DNA of 64,000 bases from Antrihabitans stalactiti (GCF_012932915.1 NZ_VCQU01000011.1:1-64000); one strand, 5' to 3'; shown: positions 54,533 through 63,019, counted from the stretch's first letter. The notes: generated from the letters alone by a model not told the origin. Numbers and translations are program-made.

Positions 54533-55148
54533 TGGCAGTCCAAGAGCCGGATGTCGGACCGGCGGCCACACTTGGCTCGGCGAACCAGACGAAGTCGATG
54601 TCAGTAGGCACTTCAGTCGTGAACAGCGTCACGAACTCGTTCTCGGTGCCACCCGGATAGGCGAACTTTGTTCTGAACGCCGCAATCAGGTCATTGGGAT
54701 CAGGATTACCGGACAACACGAAACCATCGTTTCGGAGAAAGTAGGCCCCCATCGCGAGTGCGGACACGGGCTTGTCGTAGAGCATCTGCGTGCGTGCGAG
54801 TTCTACGTGATTATCCGGCCATGCGTAGGCGCTCTCGTCCGCCCCTAGCCACCCGCCCCCTTGCTGGCGACGAATGGAGCCGGGCGACCAGCTGCCGGAG
54901 ATGTTCTCAGCTCTCCAGAAGGTGGGTAGCGGCCTACCCGTGCGCTTGCCGCGGTCGATCATTGGAAAGTAGTACGGCTTTGTCGGGTTGCCCGGCATCT
55001 GAATCAGCTTCATCAACTCGGCCGACTTTGCCGACGCATCATGCAGCTTGCCAGCCCGCTGTTGCATCCGGAGATACAGGTACATCACGAAAGTGGGATG
55101 GATACGTTCCGCGCCAAGTGTGTCGATTCCCCAGCGCACAGCATTCAT
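54525..55148 (-). CDS. Unknown partner of McrB/McrC-like genes
   Basis: A 207-residue protein, first of the trio. I recognise no domain: it starts MNAVRWGIDTLGAERIHPTF, has several Trp/Tyr residues (GSWSPGSIRRQQGGGWLGADE), and ends near AEPSVAAGPTSGSWTANV. Since the McrB-like protein has no target-reading domain, this protein is a good candidate for specificity. BsuMI restriction also needs three genes of this kind. ATG at 55148 is chosen; an ATG at 55196 is the alternative. Confidence 0.72.
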   Translation of the reverse strand: MNAVRWGIDTLGAERIHPTFVMYLYLRMQQRAGKLHDASAKSAELMKLIQMPGNPTKPYYFPMIDRGKRTGRPLPTFWRAENISGSWSPGSIRRQQGGGWLGADESAYAWPDNHVELARTQMLYDKPVSALAMGAYFLRNDGFVLSGNPDPNDLIAAFRTKFAYPGGTENEFVTLFTTEVPTDIDFVWFAEPSVAAGPTSGSWTANV

Positions 55149-55455
55149 CGTTAAGACGTGCGTAACAACGCGATCATGGTCAGCCACATGAGCCAATCTA
55201 GTCGCGACGGCGGAGAACTAAGGTCCATATATCCAGCGAGCCGTCTCCAAGAAGCTCGCGCCGAGCCCGATATCTGTTCGGCGCGGTGAGCTTGCCTGAA
55301 GGGCTGAACAGATGTGGCGGCTGTCGGGTGCTTGTAGCCGCGTATTAGCCAGCTGAGAGAATAATTCACATGTCGAATCTTTTGAGGGCAGGTTCTCTGG
55401 CGCTGACTTCTAGGCAGCACATCGGAAGTCCGGCTGGCTAGCGGAGGAGTCTGCC

Positions 55456-55578
55456 ATGTCACGAACCGTCCACCATGATGGCTGGCGTCATCGGCGTCAG
55501 GCTTGGCCCGATCCGCCGTTGTCATGTTGGTCTGAGCAAATCCTCAATAAGTCCCGAGTCCACGGAATCGGCCTGTAA
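55456..55578 (+). CDS. Possible small ORF with strong ribosome site
   Basis: The gap 55197-55610 holds no conserved gene. A 40-codon frame begins MSRTVHHDGWRHRRQAWPDP, preceded by GGAGGAG at 6 bases. The good ribosome site argues for translation, but the product is unfamiliar. Confidence 0.3.
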   Translation: MSRTVHHDGWRHRRQAWPDPPLSCWSEQILNKSRVHGIGL

Positions 55579-55610
55579 GGAATCTGACGAAATCGCAGAA
55601 CAACTAATCC

Positions 55611-55853
55611 TCACACTAGCTGTGTTTCATTCTCGGACGCCGCGATGTCTTCTTCGGAAAAGAGCGGTTGCCGGGGGAACCCTATGCTGTGAAGCTCATT
55701 GCCGCTCTCGTCAAGGAAGGTGTGCACGGCCCAGTCGCCGACGATTCTCACCACCTTTTCTGATGTCCTTGCAACTTCAATTCGCCGAACTTCCGAGGAT
55801 GAGTCCGCTGCTGCAGCCTCTCTAGATGACGGGTCAATTTCATGATTTACCAT
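55611..55853 (-). CDS. Small hypothetical partner of 2TM-GAF-like protein
   Basis: An 80-residue acidic protein with SEKVVRIVGDWAVHTFLDESGNELHSIGFPRQPL in the middle. Its ATG overlaps the stop of the upstream gene (TAATG), so the two are co-translated. No family is recognised. The base composition is AT-richer than that of the chromosome. Confidence 0.6.
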   Translation of the reverse strand: MVNHEIDPSSREAAAADSSSEVRRIEVARTSEKVVRIVGDWAVHTFLDESGNELHSIGFPRQPLFSEEDIAASENETQLV

Positions 55854-56782
55854 TAGGTCTCCTTACTTTTGTCTGATGATCTAATATTAACATTTTTATT
55901 TCGCGCTGGTGGAGAATTATTTGCGGCATGTTCAGAATCACTTTCGAATGCACGCGCTATTGCGTCGGCGACCGACCAGCCAAGGGGTACATGGATTTCC
56001 GCTGTGAATGTGTCGGGCGGGTCGCTATCGATACACAGAAATGCCGCGATCGGCGCGAAGTTATCGTCCCCGTTATTCTCGACTGTACGAGTTAGGATCG
56101 GCCAAACGACCGTGGATTTATACGTGCGATTCGGGCTCGAATTCCGGTAACCAGGAAACAGATCGACATTATTGCTGAACCAAAATTTCTTACCCTCGCG
56201 GTACAATTCGTTGAAGTCGGTATTCTGATCGATGTAATGCAGCTCTGACTCGGCTCCGCCTACATGCCTATTGCTTCGGACCACAGCCCTGACACGTGGT
56301 CGCGCGGTCTCCGCGTCCACAATCTCCTTTACGCAAACGCGACAGTCAACACCCAGGGCGTCCGTAAATGAACGCGCCATGTCGTTACATGCCGTTCGCA
56401 TGAACCTCAGCGTTTCCCGCTTGCTCAAAGGTGTACGTAGTTCAGCAATTTCGTCATTCAACGTGTGAGCAACCTCAAGCACTAGCATTCCGGCTCGTTG
56501 AGCGTTTCTAAGTGATTCAAAATCTTTTCGAATATTGTCGACTGACTCTACGAGCGCTTGGTTACTACGCGAGAAGACCCGAACCATATAGGCAGTCAAT
56601 GCGACGTATGTCAAAACGATGAAGGCGGTAAGAAAGGCGGACTCAAGGGGCGTGACGCGCCCTTTGACAGTCGCGATCGTGGCGAAAATTGTCACGCACG
56701 TACCGACGATGCCGAAAACCACACCTGTCCAGTTAGCAATCGGTCCGGGACTCACGGCGCGAGCTTTGAAGGACGGTTTCAT
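55853..56782 (-). CDS. 2TM protein with GAF-like sensor domain
   Basis: A 309-residue protein with two helices (about residues 18-38 and 48-68), then a coiled coil (VESVDNIRKDFESLRNAQRAG). The C-terminal region resembles a GAF domain (TYKSTVVWPILTR... IAAFLCIDSDPPDTFTAEIH). Many integrated elements carry such membrane sensors as defence or stress genes. ATG at 56782 is the only good start. The gene pair is among the most AT-rich in the window. Confidence 0.65.
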   Translation of the reverse strand: MKPSFKARAVSPGPIANWTGVVFGIVGTCVTIFATIATVKGRVTPLESAFLTAFIVLTYVALTAYMVRVFSRSNQALVESVDNIRKDFESLRNAQRAGMLVLEVAHTLNDEIAELRTPLSKRETLRFMRTACNDMARSFTDALGVDCRVCVKEIVDAETARPRVRAVVRSNRHVGGAESELHYIDQNTDFNELYREGKKFWFSNNVDLFPGYRNSSPNRTYKSTVVWPILTRTVENNGDDNFAPIAAFLCIDSDPPDTFTAEIHVPLGWSVADAIARAFESDSEHAANNSPPARNKNVNIRSSDKSKET

Positions 56783-57020
56783 AGGGTCACGATTTCGCCT
56801 GTCGGGTCAGCAAATCACACGGGTGTGATTCTGCCCCAAAGGCCACGACAACATCGGATGTGCCCCACGACACGCCACCAAGCATTCTGCAGTCCCCCAG
56901 GAAAACGAAGCTGCCATTCCCGCCGATGCTGGGTGTATCGGCTTTAGAACGCCACCGTACCGCAGCCGCCTCAGCGCAACCATTCCCTTCGTTAAGATCA
57001 CATACCTCTGATCCGATCTA

Positions 57021-57240
57021 CCGTTTGTCGTCATCGACGCCGGACGCCTCGTCTACCGGATTGCAGAATCAGCCGATCAAGATCCGCTGCCATACCACCT
57101 CGACTTTTTCCTCATGGGCGACAAGTCGACAACTGGCGTGTGCTTGCCGTTGGCGAGCCCGCAGACTGGCTCCCGTACGCCCGTCGGGCTGTCGAGCTAG
57201 TCCGGGCCGAACAAGCCGCATCAGGCATGCTCAGCCAACG
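57021..57240 (+). pseudogene. Possible frameshifted coding remnant
   Basis: Between the sensor gene and attR, one frame reads FVVIDAGRLVYRIAESADQD and continues to LDFFLMGDKS. A different frame then reads WRVLAVGEPADWLPYARRAV and onward. Both look protein-like and join after a shift near 57120, with no start codon upstream. It may be a decayed gene at the element edge. I cannot assign a family, and no other gene is seen in 56783-57371. Confidence 0.3.
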
Positions 57241-57307
57241 ACCGAGTCGTCCAACGTGTCTAGCAGGCGTTTCGTTTCCGGCGATGGTTTCGAAAGCCAT
57301 GCACTTC

Positions 57308-57316
57308 CCTCCGCCA
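57308..57316. other. Putative attR core
   Basis: CCTCCGCCA repeats the tRNA-Ser 3' end at 35950-35958. The sequence to its right, starting with a hairpin terminator, would be the tRNA's original downstream region. Confidence 0.6.
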
Positions 57317-57320
57317 CAAG

Positions 57321-57352
57321 CAAGCCCCGACCGGATAATCGGTCGGGGCTTG
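57321..57352 (+). terminator. Terminator right of attR, probably the original tRNA-Ser terminator
   Basis: AAGCCCCGACCG and CGGTCGGGGCTT pair over 12 bp around GATAAT, followed by GTTTGCTTG. No gene runs into it now from the left, which fits a terminator stranded by the insertion. Confidence 0.8.
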
Positions 57353-57371
57353 TTTGCTTGTGAGTCAGTCG

Positions 57372-57614
57372 CTATTTCCTCGGATCGACTTCGCAACCGA
57401 TGCCGTCGTTGTCACGGTCCAAGTGCGGGCCGTATCTTTCGTCACCCTTAAGCACCGGCGCCCCACCGTCATTCCATGCTTCGGTGCAGTTCTTGTACGG
57501 CGAGCTTTGCAACTGCACGTCGAGGGGATGCGCATTTGCCGCCACCAACGGCGTCAGCAGCACTCCGGCAGACGCGAAAACGGTGATGCCAACGGTACGA
57601 ATGGCCTTGATCAT
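57372..57614 (-). CDS. Secreted Excalibur calcium-binding domain protein
   Basis: An 80-residue secreted protein. After the signal peptide (VGITVFASAGVLLTPLVAANA) comes an Excalibur domain (PYKNCTEAWNDGGAPVLKGDERYGPHLDRDNDGIGCE) with the DxDxDG-like calcium loop and a Cys pair. The ATG at 57614 has GGGAGGGC upstream, which decides the start. The role is extracellular and unknown. Confidence 0.88.
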   Translation of the reverse strand: MIKAIRTVGITVFASAGVLLTPLVAANAHPLDVQLQSSPYKNCTEAWNDGGAPVLKGDERYGPHLDRDNDGIGCEVDPRK

Positions 57615-57719
57615 GATTTGCCCTCCCAAGCAAACGGATCCCGGCCCTCGGCAAGTAGGACATACCGCGCGCGTCTTCGCAGCCGAACGGCAAATAAATG
57701 TCCCTATTGGGGGACTTCG

Positions 57720-58160
57720 CTACTTCTCCTCCGTCATGTCGTCACACGGCTTCCATTTGCCGTCCTCTTTCTTGAGGAGGCTGTTCTCGGTGGACGGTTT
57801 CTGCGCCTCGCCTTTGTACGTGGCTTTCGTCGTGACATCGACGTGTGCGCTGTCGCCCACGACCTTGATGTTCTCCATCTTGACGAGCTCGATCTCGACG
57901 TCGTCGAGAACGGCGAGCTCGTCTTTGGAAGCTTGGTCGAATTCGGTGCGACTCGCCTCGCAGGACAATGCCAACGCTGCCTTTGCGCCACCGGACGACC
58001 AGGCCTCGTAGAAGGACTTCACAGCCGCTTCGATCTGCTGCTCTTCGGTCAGTGCTGACTTGTCGTTCGTCGACGAACACGCGGGCGCGAACAGACCTAC
58101 GATGACCAACGCACCGGCAGCGATCGCGCGTCTCTTGAGTGGTCGCTGAGATTTCGTCAT
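57720..58160 (-). CDS. Lipoprotein (DUF4878-like)
   Basis: A 146-residue lipoprotein. The signal peptide is basic then hydrophobic and ends in the lipobox APAC (about residue 28). The mature part begins SSTNDKSALTEEQQIEAAVKSFYEAWSSG, an NTF2/DUF4878-like fold. It is probably anchored to the outer face of the membrane, with no known activity. Confidence 0.85.
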   Translation of the reverse strand: MTKSQRPLKRRAIAAGALVIVGLFAPACSSTNDKSALTEEQQIEAAVKSFYEAWSSGGAKAALALSCEASRTEFDQASKDELAVLDDVEIELVKMENIKVVGDSAHVDVTTKATYKGEAQKPSTENSLLKKEDGKWKPCDDMTEEK

Positions 58161-58225
58161 TGAGCAGTCCTGTCGGTGAGGCCTGGGGTTGGCATGTAGA
58201 ACGTAAGCGACAAAACACCCAACGA

Positions 58226-58257
58226 AAAGCGGCGCCCCCAGCTGGGGACGCCGCTTC
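58226..58257 (-). terminator. Rho-independent terminator of the desaturase operon
   Basis: AAGCGGCG-C-CCCCAG pairs with CTGGGG-A-CGCCGCTT, one mismatch, and on the minus strand the stem is followed by TTTT. It lies 20 bp after the desaturase stop. Confidence 0.88.
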
Positions 58258-58276
58258 TTCGGTCTAATTGTGCGGG

Positions 58277-59410
58277 TCAGGCGCTGATCAGTTCCTTCGC
58301 CTTATCGGCAACGCGCGTCGGAACGAGCGAGAGCTTTGCCGACTTACGGTCCGGCAGAGCCAGCTTGAAGATCTTCTTCCATACGCTGGCGAGCTGCTTG
58401 TGCATCGCCTGGTTGTGGTACGGCACGCCGTAGCGTTCGCAGATCTCCTTGACCTCGACCGACATTTCTTCGTACCGGCTCGCCGGCAGGTCGGGGAAGA
58501 GGTGGTGCTCGATCTGGAAGCTCAGGTTGCCCGAGAGGATCTGCAACCAGCGGCCGCCGGTGAAGTTGGCCGAGCCACAGACCTGGCGGTAGTACCAACC
58601 GGCCTTGCTTTCGTCTTCGGTCTCTTCGATCGAGAACGTCTGCACGCCTTCGGGGAAGTGACCGCAGAAGATGACCGACGAGGCCCACCAGTTGCGAATG
58701 AAGTTCGCCGTCGCGTTACCGGCGAAGGTCAGCGGAGCAAAGGGACCGGACAGGACCGGGAAGATCACGTAGTCCTTGAGCGCCTGCGGACCGGACTTCC
58801 GAAGGAAGCGACCGAACGCGTCCTGAGCTTCGGCCCAGGTCTTCTCGCCGCGAATCATCTTCTCCGACTCGAGCTCCTGGAGGGCGGTGCCCCACTGGAA
58901 GAAGCTCTGCAGCAGGAACGCATAGATCGGGTTACCGAGCCAGACCGGGTGCCACGGCGTTTCCTCGGTCAGGCGCATGACGCCGTAACCGGTGGCGTCG
59001 TGATCCTTGCCGACAATGTTGGTGAACGTGTGGTGGATGTAGTTGTGGGTGTAGCGCCAGCTGTCGCTCGCGATCGTGTTGTCCCACTCGAAGGTGCCCG
59101 AGGTCAGCGCCGGGTCCTGCATCCAGTCGTATTGACCGTGCATGACGTTGTGGCCGATCTCCATGTTGTCGATGATTTTCGACAGCGACAGCGCGGTCAC
59201 TCCGGCGATCCACGCAGGCGGCAGGAAGCCGACGAAGAGCAACCCGCGTCCGGCGATTTCGAGCTTCTTCTGGATCGACACGATGTTGCGGATGTAGTCG
59301 GCGTCGCGCTCACCGAGATCGGCGACTACGCGCTGACGAATACCGTCGATTTCCTTGCCGAAGGCTTCGATTTCTTCGGGCGAGAGCCTTTTGTGGGCTG
59401 TGGTGGTCAT
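58277..59410 (-). CDS. desA3: Fatty-acyl desaturase (DesA3-like)
   Basis: A 377-residue membrane di-iron desaturase. It has three His boxes: HNVMHGQYDW near residue 88, HNYIHHTF near residue 121, and FQIEHHLFPDLP near residue 308. M. tuberculosis DesA3 (Rv3229c) makes oleoyl-CoA from stearoyl-CoA using the reductase Rv3230c. The reductase gene lies 26 bp upstream here, the same order. A terminator follows. Confidence 0.93.
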   Translation of the reverse strand: MTTTAHKRLSPEEIEAFGKEIDGIRQRVVADLGERDADYIRNIVSIQKKLEIAGRGLLFVGFLPPAWIAGVTALSLSKIIDNMEIGHNVMHGQYDWMQDPALTSGTFEWDNTIASDSWRYTHNYIHHTFTNIVGKDHDATGYGVMRLTEETPWHPVWLGNPIYAFLLQSFFQWGTALQELESEKMIRGEKTWAEAQDAFGRFLRKSGPQALKDYVIFPVLSGPFAPLTFAGNATANFIRNWWASSVIFCGHFPEGVQTFSIEETEDESKAGWYYRQVCGSANFTGGRWLQILSGNLSFQIEHHLFPDLPASRYEEMSVEVKEICERYGVPYHNQAMHKQLASVWKKIFKLALPDRKSAKLSLVPTRVADKAKELISA

Positions 59411-59436
59411 GGCTGTCCTCCAGGTTGAATAGATGA

Positions 59437-60555
59437 TTAGAGGTCGACGGAAACGTTGCCGACTGGCACGGATACGCAGAGCTTGATGCTGGTTTCGGTT
59501 TCGCTGCACAGGTCACCGGTCATGACGTTGCGAGTGGTGCCCTCGTCCTTGCGACGTACGCAGGAGAAGCAGATACCCATGCGGCAGCCGTATTCCGGCG
59601 TGAGCCCGGCATCCTCGGCCTGCTCCAGCAATGTGCGGCCGCTGTTCGGCGCCGACATTCCGGACTTGGAGAAGCTGATTTCGCCTTCGGCGTCGTCGGT
59701 GCTGACGGTCCGGACCGGTGCGGCGAACTGCTCGAGGTGCAGTTGGTCTTCGATGCCTTCCTCGGCCCACAATCCGCGGACTGCGTCCATCAACGGCAGC
59801 GGACCGCAGACGAAGGTTTCGGCTTCGGCGTAGTGCTTGTCAGCGGCGATCAAATGCTCGCGGCTGAAGAAGCCGGACAGGTCGCCGCCAAGAGGCTGGT
59901 TCGTGTAGGCGCGGACGATCTTGACCGACTCGTACTTCGCCTTGATCGCGTCGAGTTCTTCGCGATAGATGACGTCGTCTTGGGTGAACGCGTAATGCAA
60001 GAAGGTGATCTTGCCGTTGTAGGCCTTGTCGCACAGGGTGCGCAGGATCGACATCACCGGGGTGATTCCCGAGCCGCCACTGATGAGCAGGATGCGTCGC
60101 GGATGCGGCAACGGCATGACGAACTCGCCTTGCGCCTGCGATAAGTGAACAACTGTTCCGGAAACAGCGTTGTCTCGGAGGTGCCTCGACACGAGCCCGT
60201 TCGGGTCGACCTTGACCGTCAACTCGATGAGACCGTCGCGGCGGAACTGCGAGTTCGCCGGCGAGTAGCACCGGGTTCGACGCACTCCGTCGATGTCGAC
60301 CGACAGGCGGACGAACTGCCCTGCCCGGAAGCCCTGCCAGTTGGAATTCGGCCGCAGGACCAGCGTGACACTGTCCGCGGTCTTGCGGGTGACCTGCTTG
60401 ATTTCGGCCCGAACTTCGGTAGGAGACCACAGCGGATCGATCATCTCGACGTAGCGGTCTACGCCGTGGGGCGTGAAGGCTGCCTTCACCAGGGACGAAC
60501 GCAGCACGCGCCGGCCCAGCTTCGACGATGTCAGAACTTGGGTACCTGCGGACAT
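59437..60555 (-). CDS. Ferredoxin-reductase partner of DesA3 (Rv3230c-like)
   Basis: A 372-residue electron-transfer protein with an FAD/NAD(P)H reductase domain (RCYSPANSQFRR, flavin; LLISGGSGITPVMSIL, nucleotide) and a C-terminal 2Fe-2S domain with Cys ligands in YGCRMGICFSCVRRK and a fourth Cys in TGDLCSE. It transfers electrons from NADPH to the desaturase. I chose ATG at 60555, preceded by GGAG. The operator dyad lies just upstream. Confidence 0.92.
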   Translation of the reverse strand: MSAGTQVLTSSKLGRRVLRSSLVKAAFTPHGVDRYVEMIDPLWSPTEVRAEIKQVTRKTADSVTLVLRPNSNWQGFRAGQFVRLSVDIDGVRRTRCYSPANSQFRRDGLIELTVKVDPNGLVSRHLRDNAVSGTVVHLSQAQGEFVMPLPHPRRILLISGGSGITPVMSILRTLCDKAYNGKITFLHYAFTQDDVIYREELDAIKAKYESVKIVRAYTNQPLGGDLSGFFSREHLIAADKHYAEAETFVCGPLPLMDAVRGLWAEEGIEDQLHLEQFAAPVRTVSTDDAEGEISFSKSGMSAPNSGRTLLEQAEDAGLTPEYGCRMGICFSCVRRKDEGTTRNVMTGDLCSETETSIKLCVSVPVGNVSVDL

Positions 60556-60565
60556 GATCTGCTCC

Positions 60566-60591
60566 ATTCGGTGAACGTTTGTACACCGAAT
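60566..60591. promoter_or_regulatory. Operator-like dyad upstream of desaturase operon
   Basis: ATTCGGTG (60566-60573) and CACCGAAT (60584-60591) are exact complements with a 10-bp spacer, immediately upstream of the reductase start. Acyl-responsive TetR repressors such as DesT use dyads at this position, so fatty-acid control is likely. Confidence 0.55.
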
Positions 60592-60694
60592 ACGTTAGGG
60601 GTGATTGCTGGTAACAGCAAGACGTGGGGCAGCGACTTCCGCCACACAGCGCGGTCTTTATGACCCAGCTCACAGAAAGCTGAAGGATGGCGCT

Positions 60695-60793
60695 GTGTCG
60701 GGGCGCCGAATAGAATTACGGTTCACCCTCGCAAGTGAGCACACTTTTCTCGCCTGGATGCGGACCTCACTCGGCTTGGTAACCCTCTTCTGA
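60695..60793 (+). pseudogene. Truncated DUF202 family gene
   Basis: GTG at 60695 with AAGGA upstream opens a frame reading RRIELRFTLASEHTFLAWMR and on to TSLGLVTLF before a stop. The first 32 residues match the start of DUF202/YidH membrane proteins (about 110 residues), and the stop cuts it in the first helix. It ends 1 bp before the stop codon of the large MgtE_N-like gene. It is probably a deletion remnant with an intact start region. Confidence 0.65.
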
Positions 60794-60794
60794 A

Positions 60795-62801
60795 CTACTC
60801 CCCTTCGTGGGTGGCCTTGTCCTGAGTGACTGCATGCGTGGCTGCCTTCGCGCGCTCGAACAGACTCGACGCGAGCCCACTGGCTTTCCCAGCTGCCTCG
60901 CTCACTGCGCCGGCAACCGACTTTCCGCCGGGCACCTGATCTGCCAAGGCCCGGATCGGGCTCACGCCGTCTTCGATCGCACCGAACGACATCTGCACCA
61001 CCTGCGTCGCGGCGCCCCTGGCGGCCCCTGATGCGAGCAGAACGGTTTCGTCGAATTCTTTCGCGATCCCTTGCTCTTTCGCGTACTGCTCCAACAAGTC
61101 CTTGCCGAGCCCGGCCTTGTCGAGTAGTCCCGCTTCCAGCGCCTTTTCGGCGGCCTTCTGCACGAGACGACCCTGGACCGTCACCTGCACGGGGACGCCG
61201 TCCTTACGCGCGCGGTCGTGAATGCCACCCAGAATCGCCAGCCCGGTATTCCACTCGTTCGTGAATTCCGCAGCCTGCATGACGCTTGGTAGCACGTTCT
61301 CGAGATTGAGGAAGGCAGCCTGGTCGGACAGTCGTTGCAGCGCAGGCAGCGGAACGTTGCTCGACAGCTTCAGTACTTGATTCCAGACGTTCTGCTGCTG
61401 ATCCGGCTCGAGAGTGGTGCCCAGCAGGTCGTCGTCTTCGTTGTCGGTGATGATGCCGATGGCTTGCTCCCGCTTGTCGAGCGGCATCCCCGCCGCGACT
61501 TCGAGCATTTCGGGGAGCACGCCGTTGTCACTCGCGGCGACGAGGGCGCTGTGCATTTCGGTCGGATCGAAGTTCGCTGCGATCGTGGACACCGCGTCTT
61601 GCTTCGGCTTCGGCAGCAGCGAGACCAGCGGCAACAAGTCCGACAGCTTGCCTGCAGCGACGACGCCCTTCACTTCACGCTCGAAGGTCGCTGGGTCGAG
61701 CTTGCCGATCTCGTCGGCGAATACCCGTTTGACCTGCTCAGAAACTCGGGAAATCAATGGCAATGCAGACGCGAACAGTGCGGCCGACCCTTGTGCGGTG
61801 CCTACTGCTTCGTTGACGACCTTGGCGACGACCGCTCGATCCTGGAATGCCGAGACACTTGCGAGGCCGCTCAACCCCGCATCGCTCAGGTGCGGAACCA
61901 TCGGTAACAGCGCGTCCCATACATCGTTGCGGACCGCAGATTCGACCAACGTACTCATCACCTCGGCGCCGTCGAGCGCCTTGGCCTTCGCAAACCGTGC
62001 GAGATTCTGCGGGGTCATCTGCCGGGTGGTCGGCAGCAGCATGTCCCACTCACCTGCCGAATCCACCGCCTCGACCAGCGCGTTCAGCACCTTGTCACTC
62101 TGCTGGGCGGCGATGTTCGCCATGCGCCCCCGCGTGTGAACGTTGACCTCGTTGAGGAGCTCGATGGCGACGTCGAGCAGATTCTCTTCTCTCGCGGTCT
62201 GGATCACCCGCGCGATCCGAGCGTCGTCGATGAGCGGAATGATGATGTCGAACTGATCCTTGTTCTCGGTGACCTCGGCGATTCTGAGCAGCGAGACGTC
62301 ATCGAGGATCGGCAGCACGCCTGCCAATTGCTCAGGGGTGACGAAATCGACGAGCTGACCCATCGAGATGTATTCACCGGAGGCGATCATCACGGGAAGC
62401 AGTTTGCGGGCCACGTCGACGGGAACTTTCGACACCAGCTGGCCGATCTTGCGGGGGTCGACGTATGGCAGCGTCTCCGCCATCAAGCTCACCGGCAACT
62501 TCGGGACGAGCTTCAGCGCCTTCTCCTCGTCGACCAGGCCCGCGACGCCGGCAGCCAGGCGAGGCTCGAAGTAGATCGGGGCGAGCTTGACGATTATCGG
62601 ATTCGGTACCAACTTGGCGGCGGCGGCGAGGTTCTTCAATCGCGACTCTGCGCCTTCGAAGAACTGATCGGCTACGAGGTAGCGAAATTCGCGAAGCTGG
62701 CGCCAACCGATCGTTTCGAGGAATTCGAGCGCGGCAACGTCTTCCCCGAGTACCCGGGACAGCTTGATGATCTCTGCTTTTGTGTCGACAGCGTCGCTCA
62801 T
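60795..62801 (-). CDS. MgtE_N-like helical-repeat protein, copy 2
   Basis: A 668-residue paralogue of the 26417-27607 protein, with more helical repeats. It starts MSDAVDTKAEIIKLSRVLGE and carries the YVDPRKIGQLVSKVPVDVARKLLPVM unit. The C-terminal 150 residues are Ala/Gly-rich and may be amphipathic (GKSVAGAVSEAAGKASGLASSLFERAK). It has no transport domain. ATGA overlap with the small partner repeats the layout at 27.6 kb. A scaffold role is plausible but unproven. Confidence 0.7.
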   Translation of the reverse strand: MSDAVDTKAEIIKLSRVLGEDVAALEFLETIGWRQLREFRYLVADQFFEGAESRLKNLAAAAKLVPNPIIVKLAPIYFEPRLAAGVAGLVDEEKALKLVPKLPVSLMAETLPYVDPRKIGQLVSKVPVDVARKLLPVMIASGEYISMGQLVDFVTPEQLAGVLPILDDVSLLRIAEVTENKDQFDIIIPLIDDARIARVIQTAREENLLDVAIELLNEVNVHTRGRMANIAAQQSDKVLNALVEAVDSAGEWDMLLPTTRQMTPQNLARFAKAKALDGAEVMSTLVESAVRNDVWDALLPMVPHLSDAGLSGLASVSAFQDRAVVAKVVNEAVGTAQGSAALFASALPLISRVSEQVKRVFADEIGKLDPATFEREVKGVVAAGKLSDLLPLVSLLPKPKQDAVSTIAANFDPTEMHSALVAASDNGVLPEMLEVAAGMPLDKREQAIGIITDNEDDDLLGTTLEPDQQQNVWNQVLKLSSNVPLPALQRLSDQAAFLNLENVLPSVMQAAEFTNEWNTGLAILGGIHDRARKDGVPVQVTVQGRLVQKAAEKALEAGLLDKAGLGKDLLEQYAKEQGIAKEFDETVLLASGAARGAATQVVQMSFGAIEDGVSPIRALADQVPGGKSVAGAVSEAAGKASGLASSLFERAKAATHAVTQDKATHEGE

Positions 62802-63019
62802 TTCTTGCCCCCGATGATCGCCCGGACCGGTCCGCGAAGCATCATCGGCAAGCCGTTGATCGTCGCTTCGGTGCTCTTGTCCAGCTCGGCCAACTGATGG
62901 ACTTTTGCGTGTTTGAGCGTGTCGACGAGCCAGGTGAGCCGCTCCTCGGGCAAAGCCCTGAACTTGTCGGGCAGCGAACCGCCCAGCTCGTCCGCCAGTG
63001 TTTGCGCGCGTTCACTCAT
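62798..63019 (-). CDS. Small partner of MgtE_N-like protein, copy 2
   Basis: A 73-residue protein, MSERAQTLADELGGSLPDKF at the start and a basic end (MMLRGPVRAIIGGKK). GGGAG precedes the ATG at 63019. It overlaps the next gene by ATGA and matches the other small partner in size, place and basic C-terminus, though little exact sequence is shared. Confidence 0.65.
   Translation of the reverse strand: MSERAQTLADELGGSLPDKFRALPEERLTWLVDTLKHAKVHQLAELDKSTEATINGLPMMLRGPVRAIIGGKK

Larger units (their letters stand above)
35950..57316. mobile_element. Integrative mobilizable element in tRNA-Ser
   Basis: About 21.4 kb bounded by CCTCCGCCA repeats at the tRNA-Ser 3' end and at 57308. Inside are a serine recombinase, an ImmA/XRE switch, ArdA, a methyltransferase, a replication-relaxation protein, a coupling ATPase and two cargo blocks. 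No relaxase of a familiar type and no mating-pore genes are visible, so it is probably mobilizable rather than self-transmissible. Base composition varies: the plasmid-like core is GC-rich, while 46-48 kb and 55.8-56.8 kb are visibly AT-richer than the chromosome. Confidence 0.8.

Noticed and set aside
57130-57316. Second tRNA gene at the right end of the element
   Set aside because: A T-arm-like hairpin near 57280 is followed by too many bases before CCTCCGCCA, and no anticodon or D arm can be drawn; only the 3' end matches tRNA-Ser.
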